From Glaciecola sp965660625 (GTDB taxonomy: Bacteria > Pseudomonadota > Gammaproteobacteria > Enterobacterales > Alteromonadaceae), in assembly GCA_965660625.1 (NCBI GenBank), contig CBFIAR010000008.1:82096-146095 (forward strand): DNA of 64,000 nucleotides. The letters are read 5' to 3'. A program made the position numbers and the translations under genes. Numbering within the stretch: the stretch's first letter is position 1; the number at the start of each line of letters is the position of its first letter. The notes beneath the pieces were generated by a model. It ran no database searches. It saw only the letters and a list, made by a program, of their open reading frames with translations, and was not told where the DNA came from. This document shows positions 43,210 to 52,268 of this stretch, in pieces.

Positions 43210-46200
43210 TTATTTTGTAACCGTCACAACCACTTCTGATGTGCTCGATAAGCCTGAAACTGAACGGTCGTACATTGCCTCAGCAAAGCTTGCTGGCACT
43301 GTAAACTTGCCCGCTGCTGTTACCCTCACTGTATATGTAATTTCTGTCACACGATTGGTGATGTCGCCGTAAAATACAATACGGTCCTCTCGAATATCAA
43401 TATAATCAGTTTGCCACACACCAGCGCGTCGACTAAGCGATTCACGAATTACTTCGAAGCCTCCTGGCAGCAAGTCAACAATAGCGATGTTAGCAACATT
43501 TTTAAGCTTTGTAGCCCGTACGCGTAACCGCACCGTAATTTCATCACCTTGTTTGATATCTGTCGCAACTTCACCGTTTTTATTGATAAAGGCCCGCTGT
43601 ATCTCAATCCCGTTGCTTTTGGCTTTTAGTGGCAATGTCGTTTGATATCCAGCCTGCATGTTAACGTAATACAGCTCACCTGCATTGGGCAACGCTGTGC
43701 TCTGGATACTCGCTTCGACACGTTCTGTATCTATCGGATATATTGCAGCTGCAAAAGGATTATAAACAGGCTCTAGCTGCGTTTCCTTTTGCAGCGTAGT
43801 TGCAACAAAGGTGATTTGTTTATCAATTTGCGCAAGTGAGTCGTTCGGCGAGTTAGTATCCTCGCCAGCAAACGCAACAGCGCTATGATAAGCACCTAAG
43901 GCAAGCATGCTATAAGCCGCTGAAATAGTATTGTATTCGCCCTTATAGATGGCTTGAGTAATATTGAGCACTGCTTTCACAGACACTTCTTTAAGAAACT
44001 CAGGAAAATGTTTAGCCACTAAAAATAAATATTGAGCATCTAAGTTTAAACGCGGCGCTAATCCAGAAAACGCTTGTTCTACTAATAAAGATTGGTCAGC
44101 CAAGTCATACTCAGAGATAAGCTTTTTAGCTTCCCGATCTTGCTGCATTAATGCATAACTTGACGCAATGTACGCACTTAAGACATCTTTACGCCACGTC
44201 GTCTTGTACTGTTTCTCCAAGGTGCTGACTAAATCAATGAGCAAGTTCGATGTCACCACACCACTGCGCGTGAGTAAATAGATACCCTGAGCTCGCTTTC
44301 TCAAGGTCAGCATACTTGCATTTACTGAGCTTTGGGTGTCGCTCATTCTCACGTAATTGCTCGCCGTATCACCTAGATAGCGAACGCCACTTTCTAACAT
44401 ATCTTGCGGCACGGGATACCCTAAAGCATCTGCCTCAATTAAGAAGTGCATGACATAGATAGTGACATCAAGATCGTTGTTTTGCGCGCTCGGCCAGTAT
44501 GAAAAACCACCGGCATAGCTTTGTCTTTGACGCAGCTTGCTGATGACTTCGGCAAAATGCGCGGCAACGGTCTCGTTATCAGGTCCGTATTTTGGCAGGT
44601 TCGACAAACCCACCAGTGGGAATACCTGACTAACGATTTGTTCAGTGCAGCCGTGCGGATAGTCATCTAAATAAGCGCTTAGACCCTCAGCAATAACCAG
44701 AGGGCTCGCAGAGGCTTTTAGTACTTGACTGGACTGCGCTTCAAACAATTTCAAAGGTGTATCAAGCGATACCTGTCCATTGCTTGATACGCCAGTAGTA
44801 ATATTCACTTCGAAGGGCATAGCAGGCCTTATACTTAATGTTGCAGCTCTGCTCAACTGCCAAGTTTTGCCGGATTTGTCGGTCATACTCACGTCAAAGC
44901 TTATTTTAGCACCGCCCAATACCTCATTAGCTTTCACTCTAAAACGGACCGCTTCCTCTTGGTTCTCACTAAGCTGCATTTGCGCTTCTTTGCTGCCAAC
45001 AATACTGATATGTTTGCTGGTGCTCACTTGTATCTTCACGTCAGCTTTTTCTTGTGAATCCTTAACAACATTGGCGACACTCAGCGTAATATCAAACTCA
45101 TCTCCAGGCGCCGCCTGATTCAGCACATTGGGACTAAGTACAAACGGCCCTCTGACGATGGTATTTTCTTGAGCGCGACCCATTGTTTGCTCTCCCACCG
45201 CAATTGCCATGACGCGTAAGCCACCAGCAAAATCATTAGGCACGTCGAAAGTATAAGTGTTAGTGCCTTTCTTAGCCGCCACAACGCCTGACCAGAACAC
45301 GGCGGGGTTTTGTACCTTACGTTCAAATGGGTTTTGCGAGCGTTGCATTTTGCTGCCTGTCACCTTCATCTCATCGCTCATGGCAAAACCTGCTTCCATG
45401 TCTCCCCCCGCAGCAGAGAACATTTGACTCAAGGCAAAGTCAGGCAAAATTAAATCCAATATCTGCATCGTACGCACGCTCAATGCGCGTTTCTTTAAAA
45501 AATGTGCTAGCGGATCAGGCGTGCGGTAACCCGCAACTTGCAAAATACCTAAATCAACGGCAAATACCGCTACTTTCGCGTCTTCTGATACATCGAGATT
45601 AATCGCCATTGGTTTGCCTGGTTGCACAATATCTTCGACACCAATAGTAAGATCTAATATCCGCTTAGAGCGGTCAATAGAAAACGGCACGACTGCGTAG
45701 CTGAGAGGGCTAGTGAATATCTCTTTGGAGCTAACATCACGCACAAACGCGATATTCACATAGGCATTGCCCTCAATACCTTTGGGGATTTTAATCCGTT
45801 GAACGCTGCTATTAGTGGCGCTGCTAAACCACTTGAATGCGTGCAGTTTGTTACTTTCAATACTGATTAAGCCGCTTCCTGCGTAGGGTGCTTGAATACT
45901 CAGCTCGATCGCCTCGCCTTCTTGATAATCGTCTTTATCTAAGGTGACTTTTAATTCCGCATTTTTATCTAATTGACCAGCATCATTGGTAGCACCGACT
46001 ACCGTATACTGCGCACTAAGCAGCACTTCGCCATCTGCGTTTAGAATATCGACAACGAAGGTCCCTGCCTCGCTAGTATCCAACGAAAGCGCTACAGAGC
46101 CTTCAGGCAAGGCGTAAGCTACCTCTTTGACCAGCTCAGTAGTTCGAATGCTCTCATATTCGTAGCGACCATTATACTGCTTCACAAGGGTAGAAATGCT

Positions 46201-49200
46201 CTGCACTTTGCTTAAGCGCTTCGTTAGCTTGTCTAACGCAACGGATTTCAGTTCATTGTTAATCGCAATTAAGGCTAATGTTCGTTCACTGTTGAGATTA
46301 ATAAAGTCGAGTTTTCCATCGGCCTTATAGCCAACAAGATGAAGCGACGGGGAATATAAAAAGCGAGTGGACGTGCTGACCGAGCGGCCGCCGGAGGCTT
46401 CGTAAGCCTTGCTTTGCAGGGCGACGCTGTAAGTTCCTTTGTTGAAACGGCTTAAATCTACCGCAACACTCGCCTTGCCATCAGCGTTGGTCTGCTGCTC
46501 TTCTAAGCTTTCCTCAAATCGGGATAAACCGTCCGTCGCATCGTCTTTCACTTTAGGAGAATAAAAAGCAACGCCATCAAACTGTTCAAATGAAAACTGA
46601 ATTGGAAGTAAGGTCAAATCTGTCGTAACCCTGCGTCCTTGTGCAGGCACGCCACTCAGGTTATTTAAGCTTAGTTCGTTACTCAAATTTGGTGATATTG
46701 CCCAACCTTTACTTGGCAAGCCTTTTACTTGGCTAGTAATTGACAGAGTATCAGCTTGAAACGCTTCAACGCTGAAGTTCATAGAGCCCACTTGGCGATC
46801 ACGAACCTGATTGCCCTTACCCCGTTCTCGAATAAGATGAAGGCTAGCGCTGTAGGAACCTGTCTTAAAAGTCTTTTCTGTATTAAACGCCGCATCCATA
46901 AAGCCAAACTGTGAAAGCTGCATTTTTTCAACGTACACTTCTGTGTACTGGGCATCTCTTATCACCAACTCGAGCGGAATCTTACCCAGGTTTTGCAGAT
47001 TTTTGCCCTTAACAATCATGCCAATATTCACCACTTCTCCGGGCCGATAAATACCGCGGTCGGTAAACATATAGGCATTCACACGCTCATTATCATTGGC
47101 GTAGCTGTATTCTCCTCCCACATTAAAACGCGAGTAATTTATTTGTCGCGTATAGCGATTGTAGGGAATAAACGATACGTCACCTTTTAGGCTAACAACA
47201 TACACAACCGGCTGCTTCTCGCGCTCATAACCGTTCGCCGCAGGAAAAGTAACATGACCGTTACTATCGGTTGCCTTACTGAACAGCTTGGTACCGTTTT
47301 TAGCAATAAGTTCGACGCGCGCGTCCACAACAGGAGCACCTGATTTTATTGACTGCACGAATATGTCTTGGCTTTCATCTTGGCTGCTTTTTACAATAAC
47401 GCCAAGATCAGTAACCAGCACAAGGAGCTTGTCGCTGACACCATAAATTTCACGTTTACGGTTTTTATCCCACGCTTTGATTTCTACAAAGAATAAGCCC
47501 AGTCCACCTTTAGAACTTGAAACAAGCGCGTTCAAATCTACCGAAGCGTAGTTTGCCGTTTTCAGGTCAGCATCGTTGGCATTCATACTGATAAACTGCG
47601 TACTAAATTCGGCCAAGTTCGCTTCGTTGAAACTCCAGTTATAAAAGTTAGGATTACTAATATCGCCCTGAGTTTGCGACACCAAATGATAGAGTTCGTC
47701 ATCAATAACCTTACCTATACTCACTTGAACATCACCGACGCCACGAGTTGAAAAAGCAAGGCGCTGGTCTTTACTGTACGTGAGAACAGAGCCCTCCCCT
47801 GAAATAGTCACTTCTTGCGGGTATTTTGGAACAACTAAAATGCGATCAAAATAAGCTCGCTGCACAAACCCATTAGCCGACGTTAAGCCTGAGGCTATCT
47901 TCAAATACAGCTGACGACCCGCTTGAAGATCCACTTTAAGTTGATAGTTTGTGGCAGCATCAGCAGCATTAGGCATCAATGTGTAATCTAGTTTTTCAGC
48001 GCTTTGTAATACTTCGGCTGTGACTTCTCTTGGACTCTGCCAATAGCTCTTACCGTTTTTTTCTTTCTGGTTGGGTAAGAGGAAAAGCGTAACCTTGTTC
48101 AGCAGTTCATCGCGAGCAATAGCGTCGGTAAAACCAAGCAACACAAACTGCTCAGGTTCGTCGTCTAAGTTGCGCAAGACCTCGATATCCGACTGTTCTA
48201 CTTTTAAGTAACTGTAAAGGTCAGGTACCATGACTTTGCTCTCGTATGCAGAAGCGCTAGCTTCACCGCCATAAATGCTTTTTATGCCTTCACCAAACGT
48301 CACTTCAAGGATCCGGGCATGTTCGGGAAGTGTCGGGATATCAAGGGTCACCGTCGCGGAACGCAGGTTGTCGCTAAAATTAAGTTGATGGGCTTGTGCT
48401 TTGCCTAACTTGTTGCCATCCACTTGATACGCCACGGAAACAGCCTTCTCAACGCTTTGCCTGTCAACGGGGTAATTAAATGAGATCTCGACAAAAACCT
48501 GCTTAAGCTTGTCTTCTATACTTAATTCAAATTCACTCATTTCGATGCTGCCCTGCAGAGGCGTAGTGATGAAAGTAAATTCATCATTGCTGAACTCATC
48601 TTGGGTATCAAACACTTCTGGCGCAAAACTCACTTCATATTCCTGCCCCGCAGGCCACGGCGTTTCAGGCACAAATAGAAGGGTTCTGTCATTTTCCCAA
48701 CGCCACTTTCCGGCTTTACTTGGGCTGAGCTTGATGCCTGTTTTTACCTCACTACCAATTAAATCGATTGGTGCAACTGAAGGAAACTCTGCAGGGATAG
48801 TTGGTGGCGCAATTCGTGTTGTTGGCAGTAGCTCTGGTGGTTGCTCTGGTGGCGTTGGCGGTTGTTCTGGTGGTATATAATCATTCGAAGTGTAGGTAAA
48901 TTCTACACGAAGTTCAGGTAGTAAGGTTTTTGTGCCATCGCTATTTGCTAAATCAGCATATTCCTCTGTGAGTGCTGGAATAGTGATTAGCGCATCAACC
49001 AATATCGGCTCTGGCAAACTTTGATAATAGTCGTAAGTTTTATAAACACCAGCGCCTAAACCAAGAATAAGCACACATAGAAAGACGAGTTTAAGTGGGC
49101 TATTTTTGCGCAAATTATTAAGGTAAGCCAACCAAGGCGGCATTATCCAATTAACTTCACCAAAAAAAAGAGCCAGAAGCTTACCGACGACAACAAACGG

Positions 49201-49239
49201 AAACATGAGTATTTTAAGCATAAATTGCATGAGCTTCAT
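43210..49239 (-). CDS. bacterial alpha-2-macroglobulin (YfhM-like), membrane-anchored
   Basis: A 2009-residue periplasmic protein. The N-terminus has two hydrophobic stretches (about 7-27 and 49-65) instead of a lipobox, then a Pro/Glu-rich linker (122-150), macroglobulin domains (for example MFTDRGIYRPGEVVNIGMIVKGKNL, and AVFAVDLGILQVAGYRTPDPLAHFLKKRAL in the bait region) and the thioester motif HGCTEQIVSQVFPL with Cys1531 and Gln1534. The complement-like helical domain and C-terminal receptor-like domain follow. It traps proteases that enter the periplasm, guarding cell wall repaired by PbpC. It is longer than E. coli YfhM (about 1650). Confidence 0.95.
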   Translation of the reverse strand: MKLMQFMLKILMFPFVVVGKLLALFFGEVNWIMPPWLAYLNNLRKNSPLKLVFLCVLILGLGAGVYKTYDYYQSLPEPILVDALITIPALTEEYADLANSDGTKTLLPELRVEFTYTSNDYIPPEQPPTPPEQPPELLPTTRIAPPTIPAEFPSVAPIDLIGSEVKTGIKLSPSKAGKWRWENDRTLLFVPETPWPAGQEYEVSFAPEVFDTQDEFSNDEFTFITTPLQGSIEMSEFELSIEDKLKQVFVEISFNYPVDRQSVEKAVSVAYQVDGNKLGKAQAHQLNFSDNLRSATVTLDIPTLPEHARILEVTFGEGIKSIYGGEASASAYESKVMVPDLYSYLKVEQSDIEVLRNLDDEPEQFVLLGFTDAIARDELLNKVTLFLLPNQKEKNGKSYWQSPREVTAEVLQSAEKLDYTLMPNAADAATNYQLKVDLQAGRQLYLKIASGLTSANGFVQRAYFDRILVVPKYPQEVTISGEGSVLTYSKDQRLAFSTRGVGDVQVSIGKVIDDELYHLVSQTQGDISNPNFYNWSFNEANLAEFSTQFISMNANDADLKTANYASVDLNALVSSSKGGLGLFFVEIKAWDKNRKREIYGVSDKLLVLVTDLGVIVKSSQDESQDIFVQSIKSGAPVVDARVELIAKNGTKLFSKATDSNGHVTFPAANGYEREKQPVVYVVSLKGDVSFIPYNRYTRQINYSRFNVGGEYSYANDNERVNAYMFTDRGIYRPGEVVNIGMIVKGKNLQNLGKIPLELVIRDAQYTEVYVEKMQLSQFGFMDAAFNTEKTFKTGSYSASLHLIRERGKGNQVRDRQVGSMNFSVEAFQADTLSITSQVKGLPSKGWAISPNLSNELSLNNLSGVPAQGRRVTTDLTLLPIQFSFEQFDGVAFYSPKVKDDATDGLSRFEESLEEQQTNADGKASVAVDLSRFNKGTYSVALQSKAYEASGGRSVSTSTRFLYSPSLHLVGYKADGKLDFINLNSERTLALIAINNELKSVALDKLTKRLSKVQSISTLVKQYNGRYEYESIRTTELVKEVAYALPEGSVALSLDTSEAGTFVVDILNADGEVLLSAQYTVVGATNDAGQLDKNAELKVTLDKDDYQEGEAIELSIQAPYAGSGLISIESNKLHAFKWFSSATNSSVQRIKIPKGIEGNAYVNIAFVRDVSSKEIFTSPLSYAVVPFSIDRSKRILDLTIGVEDIVQPGKPMAINLDVSEDAKVAVFAVDLGILQVAGYRTPDPLAHFLKKRALSVRTMQILDLILPDFALSQMFSAAGGDMEAGFAMSDEMKVTGSKMQRSQNPFERKVQNPAVFWSGVVAAKKGTNTYTFDVPNDFAGGLRVMAIAVGEQTMGRAQENTIVRGPFVLSPNVLNQAAPGDEFDITLSVANVVKDSQEKADVKIQVSTSKHISIVGSKEAQMQLSENQEEAVRFRVKANEVLGGAKISFDVSMTDKSGKTWQLSRAATLSIRPAMPFEVNITTGVSSNGQVSLDTPLKLFEAQSSQVLKASASPLVIAEGLSAYLDDYPHGCTEQIVSQVFPLVGLSNLPKYGPDNETVAAHFAEVISKLRQRQSYAGGFSYWPSAQNNDLDVTIYVMHFLIEADALGYPVPQDMLESGVRYLGDTASNYVRMSDTQSSVNASMLTLRKRAQGIYLLTRSGVVTSNLLIDLVSTLEKQYKTTWRKDVLSAYIASSYALMQQDREAKKLISEYDLADQSLLVEQAFSGLAPRLNLDAQYLFLVAKHFPEFLKEVSVKAVLNITQAIYKGEYNTISAAYSMLALGAYHSAVAFAGEDTNSPNDSLAQIDKQITFVATTLQKETQLEPVYNPFAAAIYPIDTERVEASIQSTALPNAGELYYVNMQAGYQTTLPLKAKSNGIEIQRAFINKNGEVATDIKQGDEITVRLRVRATKLKNVANIAIVDLLPGGFEVIRESLSRRAGVWQTDYIDIREDRIVFYGDITNRVTEITYTVRVTAAGKFTVPASFAEAMYDRSVSGLSSTSEVVVTVTK

Positions 49240-49259
49240 CCTAGAATGCTAAGTTGATT

Positions 49260-49280
49260 AAGACCTAAGGCCTAGGTCTT
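49260..49280 (-). repeat. hairpin in the alpha-2-macroglobulin gene leader
   Basis: AAGACCTA and TAGGTCTT form a perfect 8-bp stem around AGGCC, 21 bases upstream of the macroglobulin start. It lies where the ribosome-binding region begins and may be a leader hairpin or an operator. Confidence 0.45.
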
Positions 49281-49416
49281 TGTTCAACATTTGAATATAT
49301 TGAATTGATAATAAATAGCTCGCGGCAACAACAGCCAATGCTTAACGCGAGTTATTTCCGTTTAACTGTTCAATTCGCTACCACTTGAAAGGTCAATATT
49401 ACGCTGATACTGAAGC

Positions 49417-49634
49417 TTAAAAAGCAGTATTACTGATAACCCCTAACTTGCCGACATGCTGGGTGTGCACCCAAAATTGGTACACTAAATTGATAGAGCC
49501 AACGGTAATGAGCATCGGTGGGTCAACACCGAAAAATGCAAGCGGCAAAAAGAAAATTTTCTCACTTTTTCCGCAATCAATTCTGCCGTGATAAGAAGAA
49601 AGAAGATAGGTATGGAAAATAGGATAATATTCAT
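49417..49634 (-). pseudogene. remnant of a sterol desaturase/fatty acid hydroxylase-family gene
   Basis: Read leftward from an ATG at 49634, the first frame gives MNIILFSIPIFFLLITAELI followed by AEKVRK, the usual membrane start of this family. Near 49555 similarity moves to another frame: LPLAFFGVDPPMLITVGSIN, then LVYQFWVHTQHVGKLG, the characteristic YQFW-HT region. A stop follows at 49417-49419. About 80 residues between the two pieces, with the first histidine cluster, and everything after the second piece are missing. A deletion with frameshift and a 3' truncation explain it. Confidence 0.75.
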
Positions 49635-49937
49635 GAAAATGCCTGCATTAAACACAAGGCTATACTAGTGTTGATAGCGCGCTTAAGTCAAATAGGTTTA
49701 TCGGAAGAAAATCAGATGAACAAGGCTAAAATACTGCTTAACACAAATTTAGTTTAATTGACCAATATTTAGTAAAACACCTCTTTTCTAGTGATAAGAA
49801 ATTAAATGAAAAATAAATTAAAACATTAAAAACAATGTGTTACGTATTGGCGCGTTAAATGCAAAGCACATGCAAATATACGGTTTTGTGAACAATAAGA
49901 CCAAAAATACCATCACTCATAAATTATGGAGTCAGTT

Positions 49938-50636
49938 ATGATTAGCCAAATTCGCCGCCCTGTTTACTCTTTTATAGGAATCACACTGCTAAGCATGTCA
50001 CTCGGTGGTTGCATTATTCACGTTAACGCAAAAAATAAAGATTGGGATAACGATAGCGCAAGCTATTCACAAGATGTGAAGTCAACAAACAAGAGTGTAA
50101 AAATAAGCGAAGGAAGGACGGTAGAGGACGTCGGGTCAGTCAACGGTAGCGTTGTAATTAGAAACAATGTTAGCGCTAAACGCGTCACTAACACCAACGG
50201 TAGCATTTCTATTGGCGATAACGTAAGCGTTGACTCGGTGAGCGCAGTTAATGGTCAAATCAACGTTGGCAAAGGCTTTACGGCAAATGAAGATGTGAGC
50301 ACCGTAAACGGCCAAATAGCAATACAAGCGCAAGGTCAGATTGGCGGAGAACTTTCAACAGTCAATGGCACTATTTCGATTAATGGCGTCGTTGTTCAAA
50401 ACGATATTGTAACGGTAAACGGCAGTATTAAGCTAACTAATGGTAGCATTGTGAAAGGCGACATTCACTTCCGTGGCAATACCAAAAACAATTACAACAA
50501 AGATTATCCCGTGCTTTACATCAGCGCTGATTCAAATGTTGAAGGTGATATTATTCTTGAACGGCCAGTGGAATTAGAGCTAGAAAACAACAACCTCGAA
50601 AGCAAAGTTAAGCGCATGTATAAAAATGAAGAATAA
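49938..50636 (+). CDS. lipoprotein with tandem VNG beta-helix-type repeats
   Basis: Start at 49938, where GGAG lies six bases upstream; 232 residues. The lipobox is LLSMSLGGC (Cys25). From about residue 65 a repeat of 17-19 residues recurs six times, each starting (S/T)VNG or TNG: VNGSVVIRNNVS, TNGSISIGDNVS, VNGQINVGKGFT, VNGQIAIQAQGQ, VNGTISINGVVV, VNGSIKLTNGSI. These suggest a short right- or left-handed beta-helix, as in bactofilin-like and DUF4097-type proteins. It would be anchored in the inner or outer membrane facing the periplasm. Function unknown. Confidence 0.82.
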   Translation: MISQIRRPVYSFIGITLLSMSLGGCIIHVNAKNKDWDNDSASYSQDVKSTNKSVKISEGRTVEDVGSVNGSVVIRNNVSAKRVTNTNGSISIGDNVSVDSVSAVNGQINVGKGFTANEDVSTVNGQIAIQAQGQIGGELSTVNGTISINGVVVQNDIVTVNGSIKLTNGSIVKGDIHFRGNTKNNYNKDYPVLYISADSNVEGDIILERPVELELENNNLESKVKRMYKNEE

Positions 50637-50640
50637 AGCA

Positions 50641-50660
50641 AAGCGGCGTGATAGCCGCTT
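50641..50660. terminator. hairpin between convergent lipoprotein and NYN genes
   Basis: AAGCGGC-GTGATA-GCCGCTT, a 7-bp stem four bases after the lipoprotein stop. The following sequence is not T-rich, so efficient termination is uncertain. Confidence 0.5.
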
Positions 50661-50702
50661 CACGTTAAGCTGAAACCGATGATAGTAAAAAAAACAATGA
50701 CT

Positions 50703-51176
50703 TCACAACAACCACTGCCCCTCAATATCAATGAATCCCGAACTTGCATTAATTAGGGAGTTAGCGGTTAAATTTCGCACACCATAAACAACTGTTTTGC
50801 AGTTAGAGTCTTGCCGTACTTTTGTCAGCAATCGGTCGAAATCACCATCGCCCGATAATAGAATAATCGTATCGACATGGGGCGCTGCCTCTAATACATC
50901 GATTGTTATACCTACATCCCAATCACCCTTCGCAGACCCATCTGAGCGCTGAATAAAAGGTTTAAGTTTTACCTCAAAGCCAATATGACGCAGTGCACTC
51001 TGAAACTTTTGTTGCTGTGAATCGCCACGATCAATTGCGTAGGCAATGGCATCGACAATTTCATAATCTTGCGCTATTGATTGCCAAAGATGCCGATAAT
51101 TAAAAGAACGTGAAAATGTATGCTTAGTAGTGTAATAGATGTTTTGTACATCAACAAAAATTGCCGCTTTTTGCAC
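50703..51176 (-). CDS. NYN-domain (LabA/DUF88-like) putative RNase
   Basis: A 157-residue PIN-like protein: AAIFVDVQNIYYTTK begins the NYN fold, DRGDSQQQKFQSALRHIGFEVKL follows, and the acidic active-site candidates lie in GDWDVGITIDVLEAA and IILLSGDGDFDRLL. Members are predicted metal-dependent ribonucleases of the LabA family. It is a single gene, convergent with the VNG-repeat lipoprotein. The substrate RNA is unknown. Confidence 0.88.
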   Translation of the reverse strand: MQKAAIFVDVQNIYYTTKHTFSRSFNYRHLWQSIAQDYEIVDAIAYAIDRGDSQQQKFQSALRHIGFEVKLKPFIQRSDGSAKGDWDVGITIDVLEAAPHVDTIILLSGDGDFDRLLTKVRQDSNCKTVVYGVRNLTANSLINASSGFIDIEGQWLL

Positions 51177-51820
51177 TTAGATACCTTGTCATATGTGAAT
51201 GAAATTAATTAAGCGTCCGCATACCAATTATACTGGCGCGCCCAGTGCTATAAATAATGACATAAATGGTAACACTGATGAGCGGTAGATGTAGCTAACA
51301 ATTACTGTAAAAAACCGTGACGGCATTTTCTATCAGTGACGGCGACCACGGTTCTTTATTTAATTATTGGTTGATTTATTTTTAAATTTTAAGGTTCTAT
51401 GCTTATTGTTTGCCGCATAAAGTACTAAAAGGTCTTAATAATGCAAGCAGTAGACACCACATTACTCAATGGCTTCAAAGGGATTGAGTCGTTTACTGGT
51501 CCGCTAACAAATAAGGTCTGCCACAATAGGCAGGCGACCGACGTAAAGTATGTTTTCATTCAATGTTGATCAGGCTGCATAAGCCTATAACATGGTTAAT
51601 CGCAGATACTCAGGACTTAGTTAAGCCTCATCCAAGAAATACTAGAAAAAGTAAGCACCGTGTTGGCGGAGTTTGTTACTAAAACAATGAGAAGTGACAG
51701 ACTCTGGTTTACTTTTGTAAGCCCCTTATCTTTGTTTGACTTAAGTCAATCATTGCCTAATGCAGCCATGATAGCGTTAACGCAAAGAGGTTTAAATCAA
51801 ACTACTACGGTGCAGAAACT
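51177..51820. other. 640-base stretch without a confident gene
   Basis: Contains a terminator-like stem (AACCGTG 51313-51319 with CACGGTT 51347-51353) enclosing two direct GTGACGGC copies, and an FNR-like palindrome before uspA. A 42-codon ORF (51441-51569, starting MQAVDTTLLNGFKGIESFTG) has AAGG eight bases upstream but no recognised relatives. A frame reading LIADTQDLVKPHPRNTRKSK nearby suggests more decayed sequence, not identified. Confidence 0.5.
51736..51749 (+). promoter_or_regulatory. FNR/Anr-like box upstream of the universal stress gene
   Basis: TTGACTTAAGTCAA is a perfect palindrome matching the FNR/CRP half-site spacing (TTGAT-N4-ATCAA with one change per arm). It is 71 bases before the ATG at 51821. 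UspA-type genes are often induced by oxygen limitation through FNR or Anr, so anaerobic control is a reasonable inference. Confidence 0.6.
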
Positions 51821-52258
51821 ATGAGTATTTATAAAAAAATAATCGTCGCAATAGATGTCAATGCTGAGCATAAACACGTGCTTGAAAGAGCAATGAGTAT
51901 ATGTCAAACGCCTGAAGACGTCAGCTTAGTTTATATTTCCATGCCAATAGTTTACCTTCAACCATTGCTGTATGGCGGTGAATACAACGCAATGTCGGAT
52001 GCTGAAGTAGTCGATGATGCTAGAAAAAAATTAGAGGCCATTGCGGATAAATTTGGCATCAAAAAAACCAACGTGCATGTTAAGACAGGCGATATTTCTG
52101 ATGAGATAAAAACATTCGCAAATAAAACCAAGGCAGACCTAATTATCATTGGCACTCACGGCAGAAGCGGCATTAAAGCACTGCTTGGTTCTACCGCAAA
52201 TGCAGTGTTGCATGGCGTTAAGCAAGACGTTCTTGCTGTTCGAATGCAAGATGATTAA
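51821..52258 (+). CDS. universal stress protein, UspA family
   Basis: A 145-residue Usp fold: MSIYKKIIVAIDVNAEHKHVLERAM at the start, VSLVYISMPI, and the nucleotide-binding ending ADLIIIGTHGRSGIKALLGSTANAVL, which keeps the G-2X-G-9X-G(S/T) ATP-binding motif. It is cytoplasmic, dimeric in relatives, and helps survival in stress or stasis. It has an FNR-like box upstream and is convergent with the nfsA-like gene. Confidence 0.93.
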   Translation: MSIYKKIIVAIDVNAEHKHVLERAMSICQTPEDVSLVYISMPIVYLQPLLYGGEYNAMSDAEVVDDARKKLEAIADKFGIKKTNVHVKTGDISDEIKTFANKTKADLIIIGTHGRSGIKALLGSTANAVLHGVKQDVLAVRMQDD

Positions 52259-52268
52259 CTATTATATA

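Noticed and set aside
44439..45602. ORFs on both strands within the alpha-2-macroglobulin gene
   Set aside because: Shadows of a 6-kb conserved gene; no independent start signals or domains.
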